Assembly: GCA_965232255.1 (NCBI GenBank) | Contig: OZ246962.1 | Span: 3,658,001 to 3,722,000, forward strand | Source of the DNA: Endozoicomonas sp965232255 | Lineage (GTDB): Bacteria; Pseudomonadota; Gammaproteobacteria; Pseudomonadales; Endozoicomonadaceae | Direction: 5' to 3' | Length of the DNA stretch: 64,000 bases | In this document: piece by piece, positions 55,519 to 64,000 of the stretch | Layout: the number at the start of each line of letters is the position of its first letter | How positions within the stretch are numbered: the first letter of the stretch is position 1 | Made by a program: the position numbers and the translations under genes | Notes under the pieces: generated by a model | Database searches by the model: none | Told to the model about the DNA's origin: nothing | What the model saw: the letters and a program-made list of their open reading frames with translations, nothing else

Positions 55519-57294
55519 TCAAAGCGGTTCAGAAACGCCTGCATCATGGGGAGCGTAGGCCACTCGGGAGTCTGAATGCTCACTGTCAGTCGTCACCGGC
55601 TCAACCCCTAAAACACGCAGCGCACCGGACGCCACCTCGGAAAATACCGGTGCAGCGGTCAGACCGCCGTAATACGCTCCAGCGGATGGATCATCAATTA
55701 CCACCACCATGGCCAGACGGGGATTATCAATGGGTACCAGACCGGCAAACATACTGGTGTAACGGTCCTTGATATAACCATTCGCGCCCACTTTACGCGC
55801 AGTTCCGGTCTTGCCACCCACTTCAAAGGCATCCACTTGTGCCCGGCCACCAGTGCCGCCATGTACTACCTCGCGCAACATGGCCCGCAAATCATCAGCC
55901 ACTTGCTGATCCATGACCCGTACGCCATCGGGTACCACATCGCGCTTGATTAAAGACACAGGCCGCATAATTCCACCAGCGCCCAGAACCATATATGCCT
56001 GGGCCAGCTGCAAAGGCGTCACTGTCAGACCGTAGCCAAACGACAAAGTGGCAATTTCTATATCACTCCAACGATCTCTAAACGGCAAATAGCCGCTACT
56101 CTCGCCCGGAAAACCAGTACCAATGCTTTGACCTAGTCCAACCCGTTGCAGCAGATCAACGACTTTGTCAGGCCCGATGGCCAGAGCCATTTTAGACACG
56201 CCCACATTACTGGATTTTCTCAATACCGTGGTGATATCAATGGCACCGTAGTCGCGGTGATCTTTCACCTGGTCGCGACCGAGCGTCAGATAACCGGGGG
56301 AGGTATTAATCACCGAGTTCCGTTGAAACTGACCGGACTCCAGCGCCGCAGCCACGGCAAATGGTTTCAGGGTGGAGCCGGGCTCCATGGTATCGGTCAT
56401 CACCCGGTTACGCATTTTATAGGCTTGCATATCCGCCCGGTTATTGGGGTTATAGGCGGGCTGATTAACCATTGCCAACACCTCGCCAGTTTTCACATCA
56501 AGCATCACCAGCGAACCGGCCTTAGCCTGGTGCAGCTCAACTGCTTTTTTCAACTCCCGATAGGCCATGTACTGCAAACGCAGATCAATACTGAGCATCA
56601 ACTCTTTGCCGGGGCTGGCACTGGTCATCAGTTGGGCTTGCCGCGCCAGCTGGCCTTTGCGGTCTTTCAACACTCGGCGTTTGCCAGGTTCGCCAGCGAG
56701 CCAGTTGTTATAGGCCAGCTCCATTCCTTCCTGACCGGACTCATCGATATTGGTAAACCCAACCAGGTGAGCTGTTACTTCAGCGGCTGGATAGTAGCGC
56801 CGCTGTTCATCAGTGGCGTGCACACCTGGCACATTCAGGGCCATTACCCTGTCACCCTGTTCAGGCGTCAATTGTCGCTTGAGATAGATAAAGTCACGGG
56901 TTTTTGTTCCTTCAATTCGTTCCGACAACCAAGATAGAGAGACATCCAGCGCCTTGGCCAAGGCTGGCCACTGCACCTTGGCCTGATACAGCTCGGCAGG
57001 ATCAGCCCAGATGGTCACCACCGGGGCGCTGACAGCCAGGGGTTCGCCATTGCGATCAAAAATAACCCCCCGGTGCGCCATCACCGATTCGTAGCGAACC
57101 GCCCGTTTATCGCCTTCATTCTGTAAAAAGTGTCGATTCAACAACTGCAAATCGATAATGTGGTAGCCGAGGTACAAACCAATGGAGGCCAGCACCGCTT
57201 GCACCAAGCGCAAGCGCCATTTTTTGGCCAGACCGGTAGTGGCGGGAGAACTGGCAGCAGCCCGCGAGCGCGCTTTTTGTTGCCCACGCTTCAT
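55519..57294 (-). CDS. ftsI: Septal peptidoglycan transpeptidase FtsI (PBP3)
   Basis: 591 residues. Short cytoplasmic tail rich in Arg/Lys, one membrane helix (about 28-50), a pedestal domain and the penicillin-binding transpeptidase domain. Active-site motifs: SxxK in MEPGSTLKPFAVAAAL, SxN in RKSSNVGVSKMAL and KTG in FEVGGKTGTARKV. It cross-links septal peptidoglycan with FtsW. The 5' end overlaps ftsL by 4 bases. Confidence 0.98.
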   Translation of the reverse strand: MKRGQQKARSRAAASSPATTGLAKKWRLRLVQAVLASIGLYLGYHIIDLQLLNRHFLQNEGDKRAVRYESVMAHRGVIFDRNGEPLAVSAPVVTIWADPAELYQAKVQWPALAKALDVSLSWLSERIEGTKTRDFIYLKRQLTPEQGDRVMALNVPGVHATDEQRRYYPAAEVTAHLVGFTNIDESGQEGMELAYNNWLAGEPGKRRVLKDRKGQLARQAQLMTSASPGKELMLSIDLRLQYMAYRELKKAVELHQAKAGSLVMLDVKTGEVLAMVNQPAYNPNNRADMQAYKMRNRVMTDTMEPGSTLKPFAVAAALESGQFQRNSVINTSPGYLTLGRDQVKDHRDYGAIDITTVLRKSSNVGVSKMALAIGPDKVVDLLQRVGLGQSIGTGFPGESSGYLPFRDRWSDIEIATLSFGYGLTVTPLQLAQAYMVLGAGGIMRPVSLIKRDVVPDGVRVMDQQVADDLRAMLREVVHGGTGGRAQVDAFEVGGKTGTARKVGANGYIKDRYTSMFAGLVPIDNPRLAMVVVIDDPSAGAYYGGLTAAPVFSEVASGALRVLGVEPVTTDSEHSDSRVAYAPHDAGVSEPL

Positions 57295-57599
57295 GGCAGC
57301 ACCATTTCTATTTGGTTATTGTTTGGTACGTCCATGCCGAGCTCCTCTCTGGCAATTTGCTCTATTCGGGCCGGTGACGTCAGCGTACTGTGTTCGAGCA
57401 GCAACTTGCTCCACTGTACCTGGGCGCGGTTTTTGTCTTCCAGTTCTTGCTGAATCAGGTTATTTAAACGACGATTCTCGTAAGAAACATACCCGAGCGA
57501 CAATCCTGACGATACCGCCAGCAGCAACAGCAAAAGTGTTAGCCAGCTGGCACGGATAAATTTCGCCGTTATGTTACCAATCTGAACCAATGCCATCAT
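57291..57599 (-). CDS. ftsL: Cell division protein FtsL
   Basis: About 102 residues. Bitopic divisome protein that forms a complex with FtsB and FtsQ and activates FtsWI. One membrane helix (LTLLLLLLAVSSGLSLGYV) and a leucine-zipper-like coiled coil (ENRRLNNLIQQELEDKNRAQ). The ATG at 57599 overlaps the rsmH stop (TGATG); a GTG one codon earlier is possible. Gene position is diagnostic. Confidence 0.94.
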   Translation of the reverse strand: MMALVQIGNITAKFIRASWLTLLLLLLAVSSGLSLGYVSYENRRLNNLIQQELEDKNRAQVQWSKLLLEHSTLTSPARIEQIAREELGMDVPNNNQIEMVLP

Positions 57600-58567
57600 C
57601 ACGTCAGTTTTTCTGCCACCCGCATCACCGCGCTTCGTGCCCTTGGGTTATCGGCCACTTCTTGGCTTGACGGTTTGACCGCTTTGCCCAGACTCTTCAT
57701 GCGACGATTCAGTTGTGCCTCCGTAACCGGTAACCAGCTTGGCAGCTCGTCACCCTTTTGATGTTTGCGAATAAACCGCTTGACAATGCGATCCTCCAGG
57801 GAGTGGAAGCTGATGATCACCAACCGTCCGCCGGGCTTCAGCTGCTCCAGCGCCCGATCCAGGCAAAGCACCAAGTCGTCCAGCTCATGGTTGATGTGTA
57901 TCCTGATCGCCTGAAACACCCGGGTAGCCGGATGCTTGCCTTTTTCCCTGGTTGGGCAGGCGGCAGCGATAATGCTTGCCAGCCGTTTCGTGGTCAGAAT
58001 CGGTTCAATCTCCCGCTCCCGAACGATCGCCCTGGCCATACGTCGAGAGAACCGATCCTCGCCGTATTCCCAGATCACCCGGCTAATCTCCTGTTCCTGT
58101 GCCTGGGCCAGCCACTGGGCAGCACTTTCACCCTGCTGATGATTCATGCGCATATCCAACGGGCCGTCGTGCATAAAACTAAAGCCGCGCTCAGGATCAT
58201 CCAGCTGTGGCGAAGAAACCCCAAGATCCAGCAAAATACCATCCACTTGCTCAATCCCACTCAGTGCATCAAGGTCGGTAAACGAGCCATGATGGATGGT
58301 GAAGCGGCCGTCTTCGCGGGCTAGCGCCTCGCCAGTGGCAATGGCTGCCGGGTCCTTGTCGATGCCTATCAAACGACCTTTGTCGTTTAAATTACTTAAA
58401 ATCAGACGACTGTGGCCGCCCCGACCAAAAGTACCATCGACATAAGTACCAGAAAGATCAGTCAGTAACGCATCAACAGCTGCTTGTAGCAGGACCGTTT
58501 TATGCACATGATCCACCATCGGCGGTGTTGCTGCGTTGCCAGCATCAATAGGCTCTAACGATTCCAT
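57599..58567 (-). CDS. rsmH: 16S rRNA (cytosine1402-N4)-methyltransferase
   Basis: 322 residues from the ATG at 58567, preceded by GAAAGG; the open frame upstream is not conserved. It methylates N4 of C1402 in the decoding centre, the same nucleotide whose ribose RsmI methylates. Motifs: HKTVLLQAAVDALL, the SAM site YVDGTFGRGGHSRLIL, GILLDLGVSSPQLDDPERGF, FQAIRIHINHEL and VIISFHSLEDRIVKRF. Confidence 0.97.
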   Translation of the reverse strand: MESLEPIDAGNAATPPMVDHVHKTVLLQAAVDALLTDLSGTYVDGTFGRGGHSRLILSNLNDKGRLIGIDKDPAAIATGEALAREDGRFTIHHGSFTDLDALSGIEQVDGILLDLGVSSPQLDDPERGFSFMHDGPLDMRMNHQQGESAAQWLAQAQEQEISRVIWEYGEDRFSRRMARAIVREREIEPILTTKRLASIIAAACPTREKGKHPATRVFQAIRIHINHELDDLVLCLDRALEQLKPGGRLVIISFHSLEDRIVKRFIRKHQKGDELPSWLPVTEAQLNRRMKSLGKAVKPSSQEVADNPRARSAVMRVAEKLT

Positions 58568-58671
58568 AAACCTTTCACAATATGTGCCACAAACTGCGGT
58601 AAAGTAAAAATACAGCTTGTGCAAATCCTGAGCCTGCACGACGCTTGTCCAGCAGACTCACAATGCCTTCA

Positions 58672-59127
58672 TTACAAGGAGAGCGACTGCAGCTCCACCG
58701 GGACATCGGTTGCTTCGCTGACCTCTTTCAGATACAGATCGCGGCGCTGATTCCAGCAATCTTCGGCCCAGAGTTCAAACTTTTTGCCCTGGCCGAGCAA
58801 AATGGTGCGCTTCTCAAGACCGGCGTAATCACGCAACAACGGAGGGATCAGAATGCGACCACTGCCATCCAGCTCAACGTCTGTGGCATGGCCAATCAGG
58901 AGCCGTTGAATTCGGCGGGTGACGGGGTGGAGGCTGGGAAGCGCGGCAATTTTCTGCTCAATCAATTCCCAGTCGTCCAACGGGTAGATCAACAAACAAG
59001 GTTCATCGGTGTCAATGGTCGCCACCAGAGCACCGTCACAGCGCTCGCGCAATACCTGCCGATAACGGGCCGGTATTGCCAGGCGTCCCTTGGTGTCCAT
59101 ATTGATGGCATTCACACCGCGAAACAC
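58672..59127 (-). CDS. mraZ: Transcriptional regulator / division protein MraZ
   Basis: 151 residues with a GTG start (GGGAG about 9 bases upstream). It contains two AbrB-like swapped-hairpin units: FRGVNAINMDTKGRLAIPAR and ATDVELDGSGRILIPPLLRD. MraZ binds TGGG-type repeats upstream of its own operon and represses it; I could not find a clear array of such repeats here. First gene of the dcw cluster, 104 bases before rsmH. Confidence 0.96.
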   Translation of the reverse strand: MFRGVNAINMDTKGRLAIPARYRQVLRERCDGALVATIDTDEPCLLIYPLDDWELIEQKIAALPSLHPVTRRIQRLLIGHATDVELDGSGRILIPPLLRDYAGLEKRTILLGQGKKFELWAEDCWNQRRDLYLKEVSEATDVPVELQSLSL

Positions 59128-59553
59128 GACGCATTCTCCCTGCTAAAACCGGCAACTGTCGCCCACCTTTTAGCAAGTGGAGAACCACCAGAAGCCAGTC
59201 TGACCTACATCAATCATCGTAGAGGCAGGCCATACAGATCCCCTGAAACCGGCTGCGAGCAGAGTATTAACGAATCCGGCATAGAAAGATAATATGAACT
59301 TGAGCAGATCGCCCTTGAGAGGCTTACTCAACATTCATCTGCCACCGGCATCTGTTCTCTACTCACCGACCGTCTTGTCCATTTTTCATCCACAGCTTGG
59401 CAGAACTTACCCTGTAATAGCTCGGCTTACACGCAAGTGGTGTACCGGTCATCCGCCAATGCGGCGCTGAGATTCGGAATTTGCAGAAAAGGTTCCGAGA
59501 CAGGCCCTCAAGACAAACTCGCCACAATTACCCACTTTACACCACCTAGGCAC
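59128..59553 (-). other. Long leader upstream of mraZ
   Basis: About 420 bases lie between the predicted promoter at 59554-59582 and the mraZ start. I see no conserved ORF, riboswitch or intrinsic terminator in it. If the promoter is used, the dcw mRNA carries an unusually long 5' untranslated region. Confidence 0.4.
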
Positions 59554-59582
59554 ACTATAGGAATCTGAAAATCCCACGTCAA
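59554..59582 (-). promoter_or_regulatory. Sigma-70 promoter for the dcw cluster
   Basis: On the minus strand TTGACG (59582-59577), a 17-base spacer and TATAGT (59559-59554): five of six matches in each box at ideal spacing. It is oriented toward mraZ, with a start site expected near 59547. Confidence 0.7.
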
Positions 59583-59762
59583 GCAAGCTTTTGTCACCGT
59601 TCGCCGACATCGACACAATCTCTGCATGGTCGGTCAAAAAAAGAGAAATTCACTGTGTTCCAGGGACTTACGCGGAGCTACTGCAAAAAAAACACTGTCA
59701 AAAAAGGCTGAGTCGCGCAGAAATATAATAAATATGTCGTTTATAAAGCTGACAAAATGGCG

Positions 59763-59793
59763 GTTTTATCCTGCTGAAGTGCCCGGATAAAAC
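59763..59793 (-). terminator. Possible terminator downstream of rnpB
   Basis: GTTTTATCC (59763-59771) and GGATAAAAC (59785-59793) form a perfect 9-bp stem with a 13-base loop, about 60 bases past the RNase P RNA 3' end. The following minus-strand bases include ATTTTG but no long T-run. Confidence 0.5.
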
Positions 59794-59850
59794 GCTAGAG
59801 GATGAGGTACTGCACAACAGCACAGTAACAGTAATAAGGAAAAGAGGTTT

Positions 59851-60250
<400 letters not shown>

Positions 60251-60320
60251 GCGCGAGATTCTACTTGTCTTGGCTGCGTTAATCAACCATCGCGAATTAC
60301 TGCGGCCAAATAAACATGGC

Positions 60321-61166
60321 TCAAGCGCCAGAACGGATTTTCATGCCCAGTTCATACAACTCTTTTTTGCGCACTCCGGTGAGGTCAGCCACTACCGCCG
60401 CCGCCTTTTTGATGGGCAACTCTGCCATCAAACGAACCAGCATCTTACTGACTTGCGGATCGATAACATCGGTGGCTACCTCTTTGTAACCCTCGATCAG
60501 AACAACAAACTCGCCACGCTGCTGATTGCTGTCGGCCTGCATAATGGCCAACACCTCGGCAACTGAGCCAGCTAAAACCGTCTCAAACGTTTTAGTGATT
60601 TCCCGCGCTACTGCGATATAACGCTCCGGACCAATCACCGCGACCAAGTCCGTCATCAGTTCCATAATGCGATGGGGCGATTCATAAACGCCCCAGGTGG
60701 CCGGAAAAGTAGCCAGCGACTCAAGCCGTTTGCGTCGGGCTGCCCCTTTGGCGGCCAAAAAGCCTGCAAAAAAGAATTGGTCGGTGGGCAGGCCGCTGGC
60801 CGACAACGCGGCAATAAACGCGCAGGCACCGGGTACGGGCACCACTGCAAAGCCCGCTTCACGAACCGCGCGCACCAGAAAAAAACCAGGGTCCGAAATC
60901 AGGGGCGTCCCGGCATCACTGATCAGCGCCACCGACTCTCCCTGGCGCATACGCTGAATAATACTCTGGGCCTGCTGACGCTCGTTAAAGTCGTGACAGG
61001 GAATCAGCGGTGTATCAATTCCGAAGTGGTTCATCAAGCGCCGGCTGTGTCGGGTATCCTCGGCAGCAATGACATCAACCCGACGAAGCACCTCAACCGC
61101 TCTTGGGGTCATATCACCGAGATTACCAATGGGGGTGGAAACTATATAAAGAAGAGAGTCTGACAT
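60321..61166 (-). CDS. rsmI: 16S rRNA (cytidine1402-2'-O)-methyltransferase
   Basis: 281 residues. SAM-dependent tetrapyrrole-methylase-fold enzyme. Motifs: LYIVSTPIGNLGDMTPRAVE, DVIAAEDTRHSRRLMNHFGI, SVALISDAGTPLISDPGF, VPVPGACAFIAALSASGLP and FYESPHRI-like VYESPHRIMELM. It is transcribed toward rnpB and divergent from lpoA. Confidence 0.97.
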   Translation of the reverse strand: MSDSLLYIVSTPIGNLGDMTPRAVEVLRRVDVIAAEDTRHSRRLMNHFGIDTPLIPCHDFNERQQAQSIIQRMRQGESVALISDAGTPLISDPGFFLVRAVREAGFAVVPVPGACAFIAALSASGLPTDQFFFAGFLAAKGAARRKRLESLATFPATWGVYESPHRIMELMTDLVAVIGPERYIAVAREITKTFETVLAGSVAEVLAIMQADSNQQRGEFVVLIEGYKEVATDVIDPQVSKMLVRLMAELPIKKAAAVVADLTGVRKKELYELGMKIRSGA

Positions 61167-61433
61167 AACCTACCAGTACAAATTTTCCAACGCAGATCAA
61201 TGGGTCACAGCAAAATCGGCATTGCATTCGAAAACACATTCACCATAACCTATAGTGTCGGATTGCGGCCCTGTGTACAATCGAAACCATTAACGCAAAA
61301 TGATTAGCGTGTACCCTGGCAAGACGCCGATGCCACGCAACAATATCGACGAGAATGCCAATGGAAATGCCTACAAGCAAAGAACCCGGGCATTGTCCAT
61401 TGATTTCCCTGAAGAGCTGGCCCAAGACCGCAC

Positions 61434-63341
61434 ATGAGTACCTCGATAAACGCCCGACAAACCAGACGCTCCGCCAAGTTGCCGGCCATCGTTATGGCAG
61501 CATTGATTCCTGCTTTTCTCACGGCCTGCTCCACAGCACCAATGATCATACCTAATGCTGTGACCAAAACCATTCAGGTTAAAAATATTGATCAGCGCCT
61601 CGCCGAGGCGCGCAGACTGGGTTACCCGGAGCGCGCCATTGAGACGCTGGAGATCACCAACGAACTGCTGGAAGCCAACCCCGTGCGCGCCAAGCTGATT
61701 CTTGGCCAGCTACCCTATGATCAGCTCCCGCCGTGGTTGCAGGCCGAGCTGGCAGTTCAGCAAGCCCGTATTGCGCGCATTAATAAAAACGACGCAGAAG
61801 TATTTGAGTGGCTCGACCATAAGTCAGTCGTCATCAGTAATGATCAGACCATCAAGGCCCAGGCTCATAGCCTGAAGGCGTTGACTTACATTCGTTTGAC
61901 CGAGTACCAGGCCGCGCTGGACGAGTGGCTGCTGGCCGGTCCCCACCTGACAGATGCCGAGCGGGAACCCTATTACGATATCTTCTGGCAGACCCTGATC
62001 AACAACCCGGAACAAAGACTGAACGAACTTTACCAACTGAGCACGCCACGAAATCTGCGCGGCTGGCTGGCCCTAGCCCTGATTTACCGCGGCAACTTGA
62101 GCCTGGACGAAAAAATAACTGCCCTGGAGCAGTGGCAAAAAAACTGGACCCATCACCCGGCTCGCAAATATCTGCCAGGCGACTTTGATGCCCTGAAACA
62201 GAGCGCACTGACCCGGCCTGATAAAATTGCCGTGCTGCTGCCACTGTCCGGCAGGCTCGCCCAGGCGGGTGCCGCCGCCCGCGACGGCATTTTGGCCTGT
62301 CATTACGAGGGCATAAACAACAATACGCCACTGCCTGAATGGCTGTTTTATGATACCGAAGGCAGCAATATCAATGAGCTGGCCTCGACAGCAATTGACA
62401 GTGGCGCGCAACTGATTATCGGCCCGCTGAACAAAAACCAGGTTAAGGAACTCAGCAGCGACATCACTCATCGTGTCCCGGTTCTCGCCCTGAACACGGC
62501 GGAGTCCGACAGTAACAATGACAGTAACAATAAAGAGGAGCCAGACCAGAATCCGGGCCTGTACCAGTTTGGGCTGTTTCCCGAAGATGAAGCAGTCATG
62601 GCCGCAGAACGCGGCTGGCTTGATGGTCACAGGACTGCCGTCATCATCACGCCCAACACCGAATGGGGCAAAAAGGTAAACGCAGCGTTCAAGGCTCGCT
62701 GGGAGGAGCTGGGTGGTGAAGTCGTCGGCTCCAGTGAATTTTCTGGCAACACCCAATTCAGCACCATGGTCGGCTGGCTGCTGCACACCGACCAAAGTGA
62801 AGGCAGAGTGCGCCAGCTCAATCGACTGCTGAAGGATAACCTGGGCTTTCAGGCGCGCCGCCGCGCGGACGTTGATATGGTATTTATTGGTGCTACTCCC
62901 CAGGAAGCCAGACAAATCAAACCCGCGCTGGCATATCAGTACGCTGGCAACCTGCCAGTATACGCCACATCAAGCGCCTTCTCCGGCACCACCAATACCA
63001 CTTTGGACCAGGATTTGAACGATATTCGCGTCCCGGTCATGCCGTGGCTGGCGTCAGATACCGGCAGCCCGGTGCAACAGCAAATTGAAGCCTTGTGGCC
63101 CCAGTCCAAGGGTCAGCTGGGCACCCTTTATGCCTTGGGTGCTGATGCCTGCAAACTCTACCCAAGACTGCAACAACTGATCACCCTCCAGGGTAGTCAG
63201 CTACCCGGACTGACCGGATCGCTGAACATTACTCCCGATGGCAAGGTGCACCGTGAGCTATCCTGGCAGGTATTTCGTAATGGTCGGTTGACACCGCTGC
63301 CGGAGCCAACAAACAATGCCATGGAAGCTAAGGCTCAGTAA
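61434..63341 (+). CDS. lpoA: Penicillin-binding protein activator LpoA (LppC family)
   Basis: 635-residue outer-membrane lipoprotein: signal peptide ending in the lipobox LTAC (Cys 32). The N-terminal half is a TPR-like helical domain, and the C-terminal half is a periplasmic-binding-protein-like fold starting at KIAVLLPLSGRLAQAGAAARDG, with LIIGPLNKNQVKEL and YATSSAFSG. In E. coli LpoA reaches through the peptidoglycan to activate PBP1A. A short Asn/Asp/Ser/Glu-rich insertion (SNNDSNNKEE) is species-specific. The gene overlaps yraN by 26 bases. Confidence 0.95.
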   Translation: MSTSINARQTRRSAKLPAIVMAALIPAFLTACSTAPMIIPNAVTKTIQVKNIDQRLAEARRLGYPERAIETLEITNELLEANPVRAKLILGQLPYDQLPPWLQAELAVQQARIARINKNDAEVFEWLDHKSVVISNDQTIKAQAHSLKALTYIRLTEYQAALDEWLLAGPHLTDAEREPYYDIFWQTLINNPEQRLNELYQLSTPRNLRGWLALALIYRGNLSLDEKITALEQWQKNWTHHPARKYLPGDFDALKQSALTRPDKIAVLLPLSGRLAQAGAAARDGILACHYEGINNNTPLPEWLFYDTEGSNINELASTAIDSGAQLIIGPLNKNQVKELSSDITHRVPVLALNTAESDSNNDSNNKEEPDQNPGLYQFGLFPEDEAVMAAERGWLDGHRTAVIITPNTEWGKKVNAAFKARWEELGGEVVGSSEFSGNTQFSTMVGWLLHTDQSEGRVRQLNRLLKDNLGFQARRRADVDMVFIGATPQEARQIKPALAYQYAGNLPVYATSSAFSGTTNTTLDQDLNDIRVPVMPWLASDTGSPVQQQIEALWPQSKGQLGTLYALGADACKLYPRLQQLITLQGSQLPGLTGSLNITPDGKVHRELSWQVFRNGRLTPLPEPTNNAMEAKAQ

Positions 63342-63690
63342 CTTCAAAGGCGCCAGGGCAGAAAAGCAGGCCCTGCAGTTTCTTAAACGGCAGGGCCTGA
63401 GGTTGTTGCATGCCAATTTTGCCTGCAAAGTCGGTGAGGTGGATCTGGTCATGCTGGATCAAGCCACACTGGTTTTTATTGAAGTGCGCTTGCGAAGTAC
63501 TTCACGATTTGGCAATGCCGCCAGCACCATCAATCGCATTAAACAACAGAAAATTCGCAAGACAGCTGACTTTTATCTCCAAAACCACCGTGAGCACAGC
63601 CACAGGATTTGTCGTTTTGACGCAATAACCATTGACAATTATGACACCAACGGGCAAAACAGCTTAAAATGGATAAAAAGTGCTTTTTAA
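63316..63690 (+). CDS. yraN: UPF0102 (YraN) family protein
   Basis: 124 residues, predicted endonuclease-like fold of unproven function. Family motifs: GARAEKQALQFLKRQG, then GEVDLVMLDQATLVFIEVRL, which holds the nuclease-type D/ExV residues, and INRIKQQKIRKTADFYL. It overlaps the end of lpoA and precedes the diaA-like gene, the usual gammaproteobacterial order. Confidence 0.93.
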   Translation: MPWKLRLSNFKGARAEKQALQFLKRQGLRLLHANFACKVGEVDLVMLDQATLVFIEVRLRSTSRFGNAASTINRIKQQKIRKTADFYLQNHREHSHRICRFDAITIDNYDTNGQNSLKWIKSAF

Positions 63691-63791
63691 TGCTCACGCC
63701 ATTTAGCGGTTAACACCGCATCATTTCGGGAAAACGATTCAGGAGGCGGAGAACGAAAACCTCTGACGGTTTTCATTTCAGGTTTTCAGAC

Positions 63792-64000
63792 ATGCATGAA
63801 CGTATAACGCAACACTTTTCCGACAGCATCGACGCCAAAATACGCTCAGCAGAGATTCTGCCGCCACTGATTGCCGATGCCGCTGAACTGATGGTTCACA
63901 CCCTGCTCAATGAGGGAAAAATCATGGCCTGCGGCAATGGCGGATCTGCCGGAGATGCCCAGCATTTTGTCTGCGAACTGCTCACCCGTTTCGATCGCGA
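63792..64000 (+). CDS. diaA: SIS-domain protein, DiaA/phosphoheptose isomerase-like (5' part)
   Basis: The ATG at 63792 opens a frame that runs off the window end; 69 residues are visible. MHERITQHFSDSIDAKIRSA and MACGNGGSAGDAQHF match the DiaA/GmhA SIS family, whose phosphosugar loop is CGNGGSAGDAQH. Its place after lpoA and yraN points to DiaA, the DnaA-binding replication initiation factor, rather than GmhA, but the two cannot be separated from this fragment. Confidence 0.88.
   Translation, partial: MHERITQHFSDSIDAKIRSAEILPPLIADAAELMVHTLLNEGKIMACGNGGSAGDAQHFVCELLTRFDR

Noticed and set aside
59128..59300. MraZ box (repeated TGGG units) upstream of mraZ
   Set aside because: Only isolated GTGGG is present, not the spaced array.
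62073..62915. 280-codon minus-strand ORF within lpoA
   Set aside because: Shadow of the LpoA coding sequence.
63755..63774. Small inverted repeat GAAAACC/GGTTTTC before the diaA-like gene
   Set aside because: Short, AT-rich and without T-run; too weak to call.

Overview
The window comes from a gammaproteobacterium of moderate GC content. The evidence is the complete division and cell-wall (dcw) cluster in the order mraZ-rsmH-ftsL-ftsI-murE-murF-mraY-murD-ftsW-murG-murC-ddl-ftsQ-ftsA-ftsZ-lpxC, without murB inside it. The cluster is flanked by rnpB, rsmI, lpoA, yraN and a diaA-like gene on one side and by an M23 peptidase gene and secA on the other, as in pseudomonads and their marine relatives. 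sthA, NqrM/ApbE maturation genes, sdaA and gcvP fit the same group. A host-associated marine lineage (for example Endozoicomonadaceae) is plausible, but that is inference from the accessory genes.

Region 1 (1-4.4 kb, minus strand) is a type I secretion locus: a secreted RTX repeat protein, its ABC exporter and the start of the HlyD-type adaptor. Region 2 (4.4-10.1 kb) is an AT-richer accessory stretch. Two expression cassettes stand in tandem. Each has a near-identical 291-bp upstream block with an FNR-like site and a bulged hairpin, then an unrelated ORF (a helical-repeat protein; a small basic protein), then a related terminator. Next come a UPF0149 protein with a repetitive Lys-rich tail and a protein carrying two eukaryote-like PPxY motifs.

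Region 3 (10.1-24.8 kb) holds a lone 2-keto-3-deoxygalactonokinase, glnD, corA and brnQ. It also holds a three-gene envelope set (a lipoprotein with two tandem retropepsin-like domains, a transglutaminase-fold/7TM protein lacking its catalytic residues, and a RimK-related ATP-grasp ligase), a membrane diguanylate cyclase, sthA and nqrM. Region 4 (24.8-36.3 kb) has apbE, sdaA-gcvP for serine and glycine breakdown, a GH36 alpha-galactosidase with a sodium/sugar symporter, an IS66 remnant and argJ.

Region 5 (36.4-64 kb) is core: secA, the M23 peptidase, the dcw cluster on the minus strand (overlapping or tightly spaced genes read from a good sigma-70 promoter about 420 bases upstream of mraZ and ending in a terminator after lpxC), rnpB, rsmI, then lpoA-yraN-diaA on the plus strand. 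The most unusual parts are the tandem cassettes, the PPxY protein and the tandem retropepsin with its partners.
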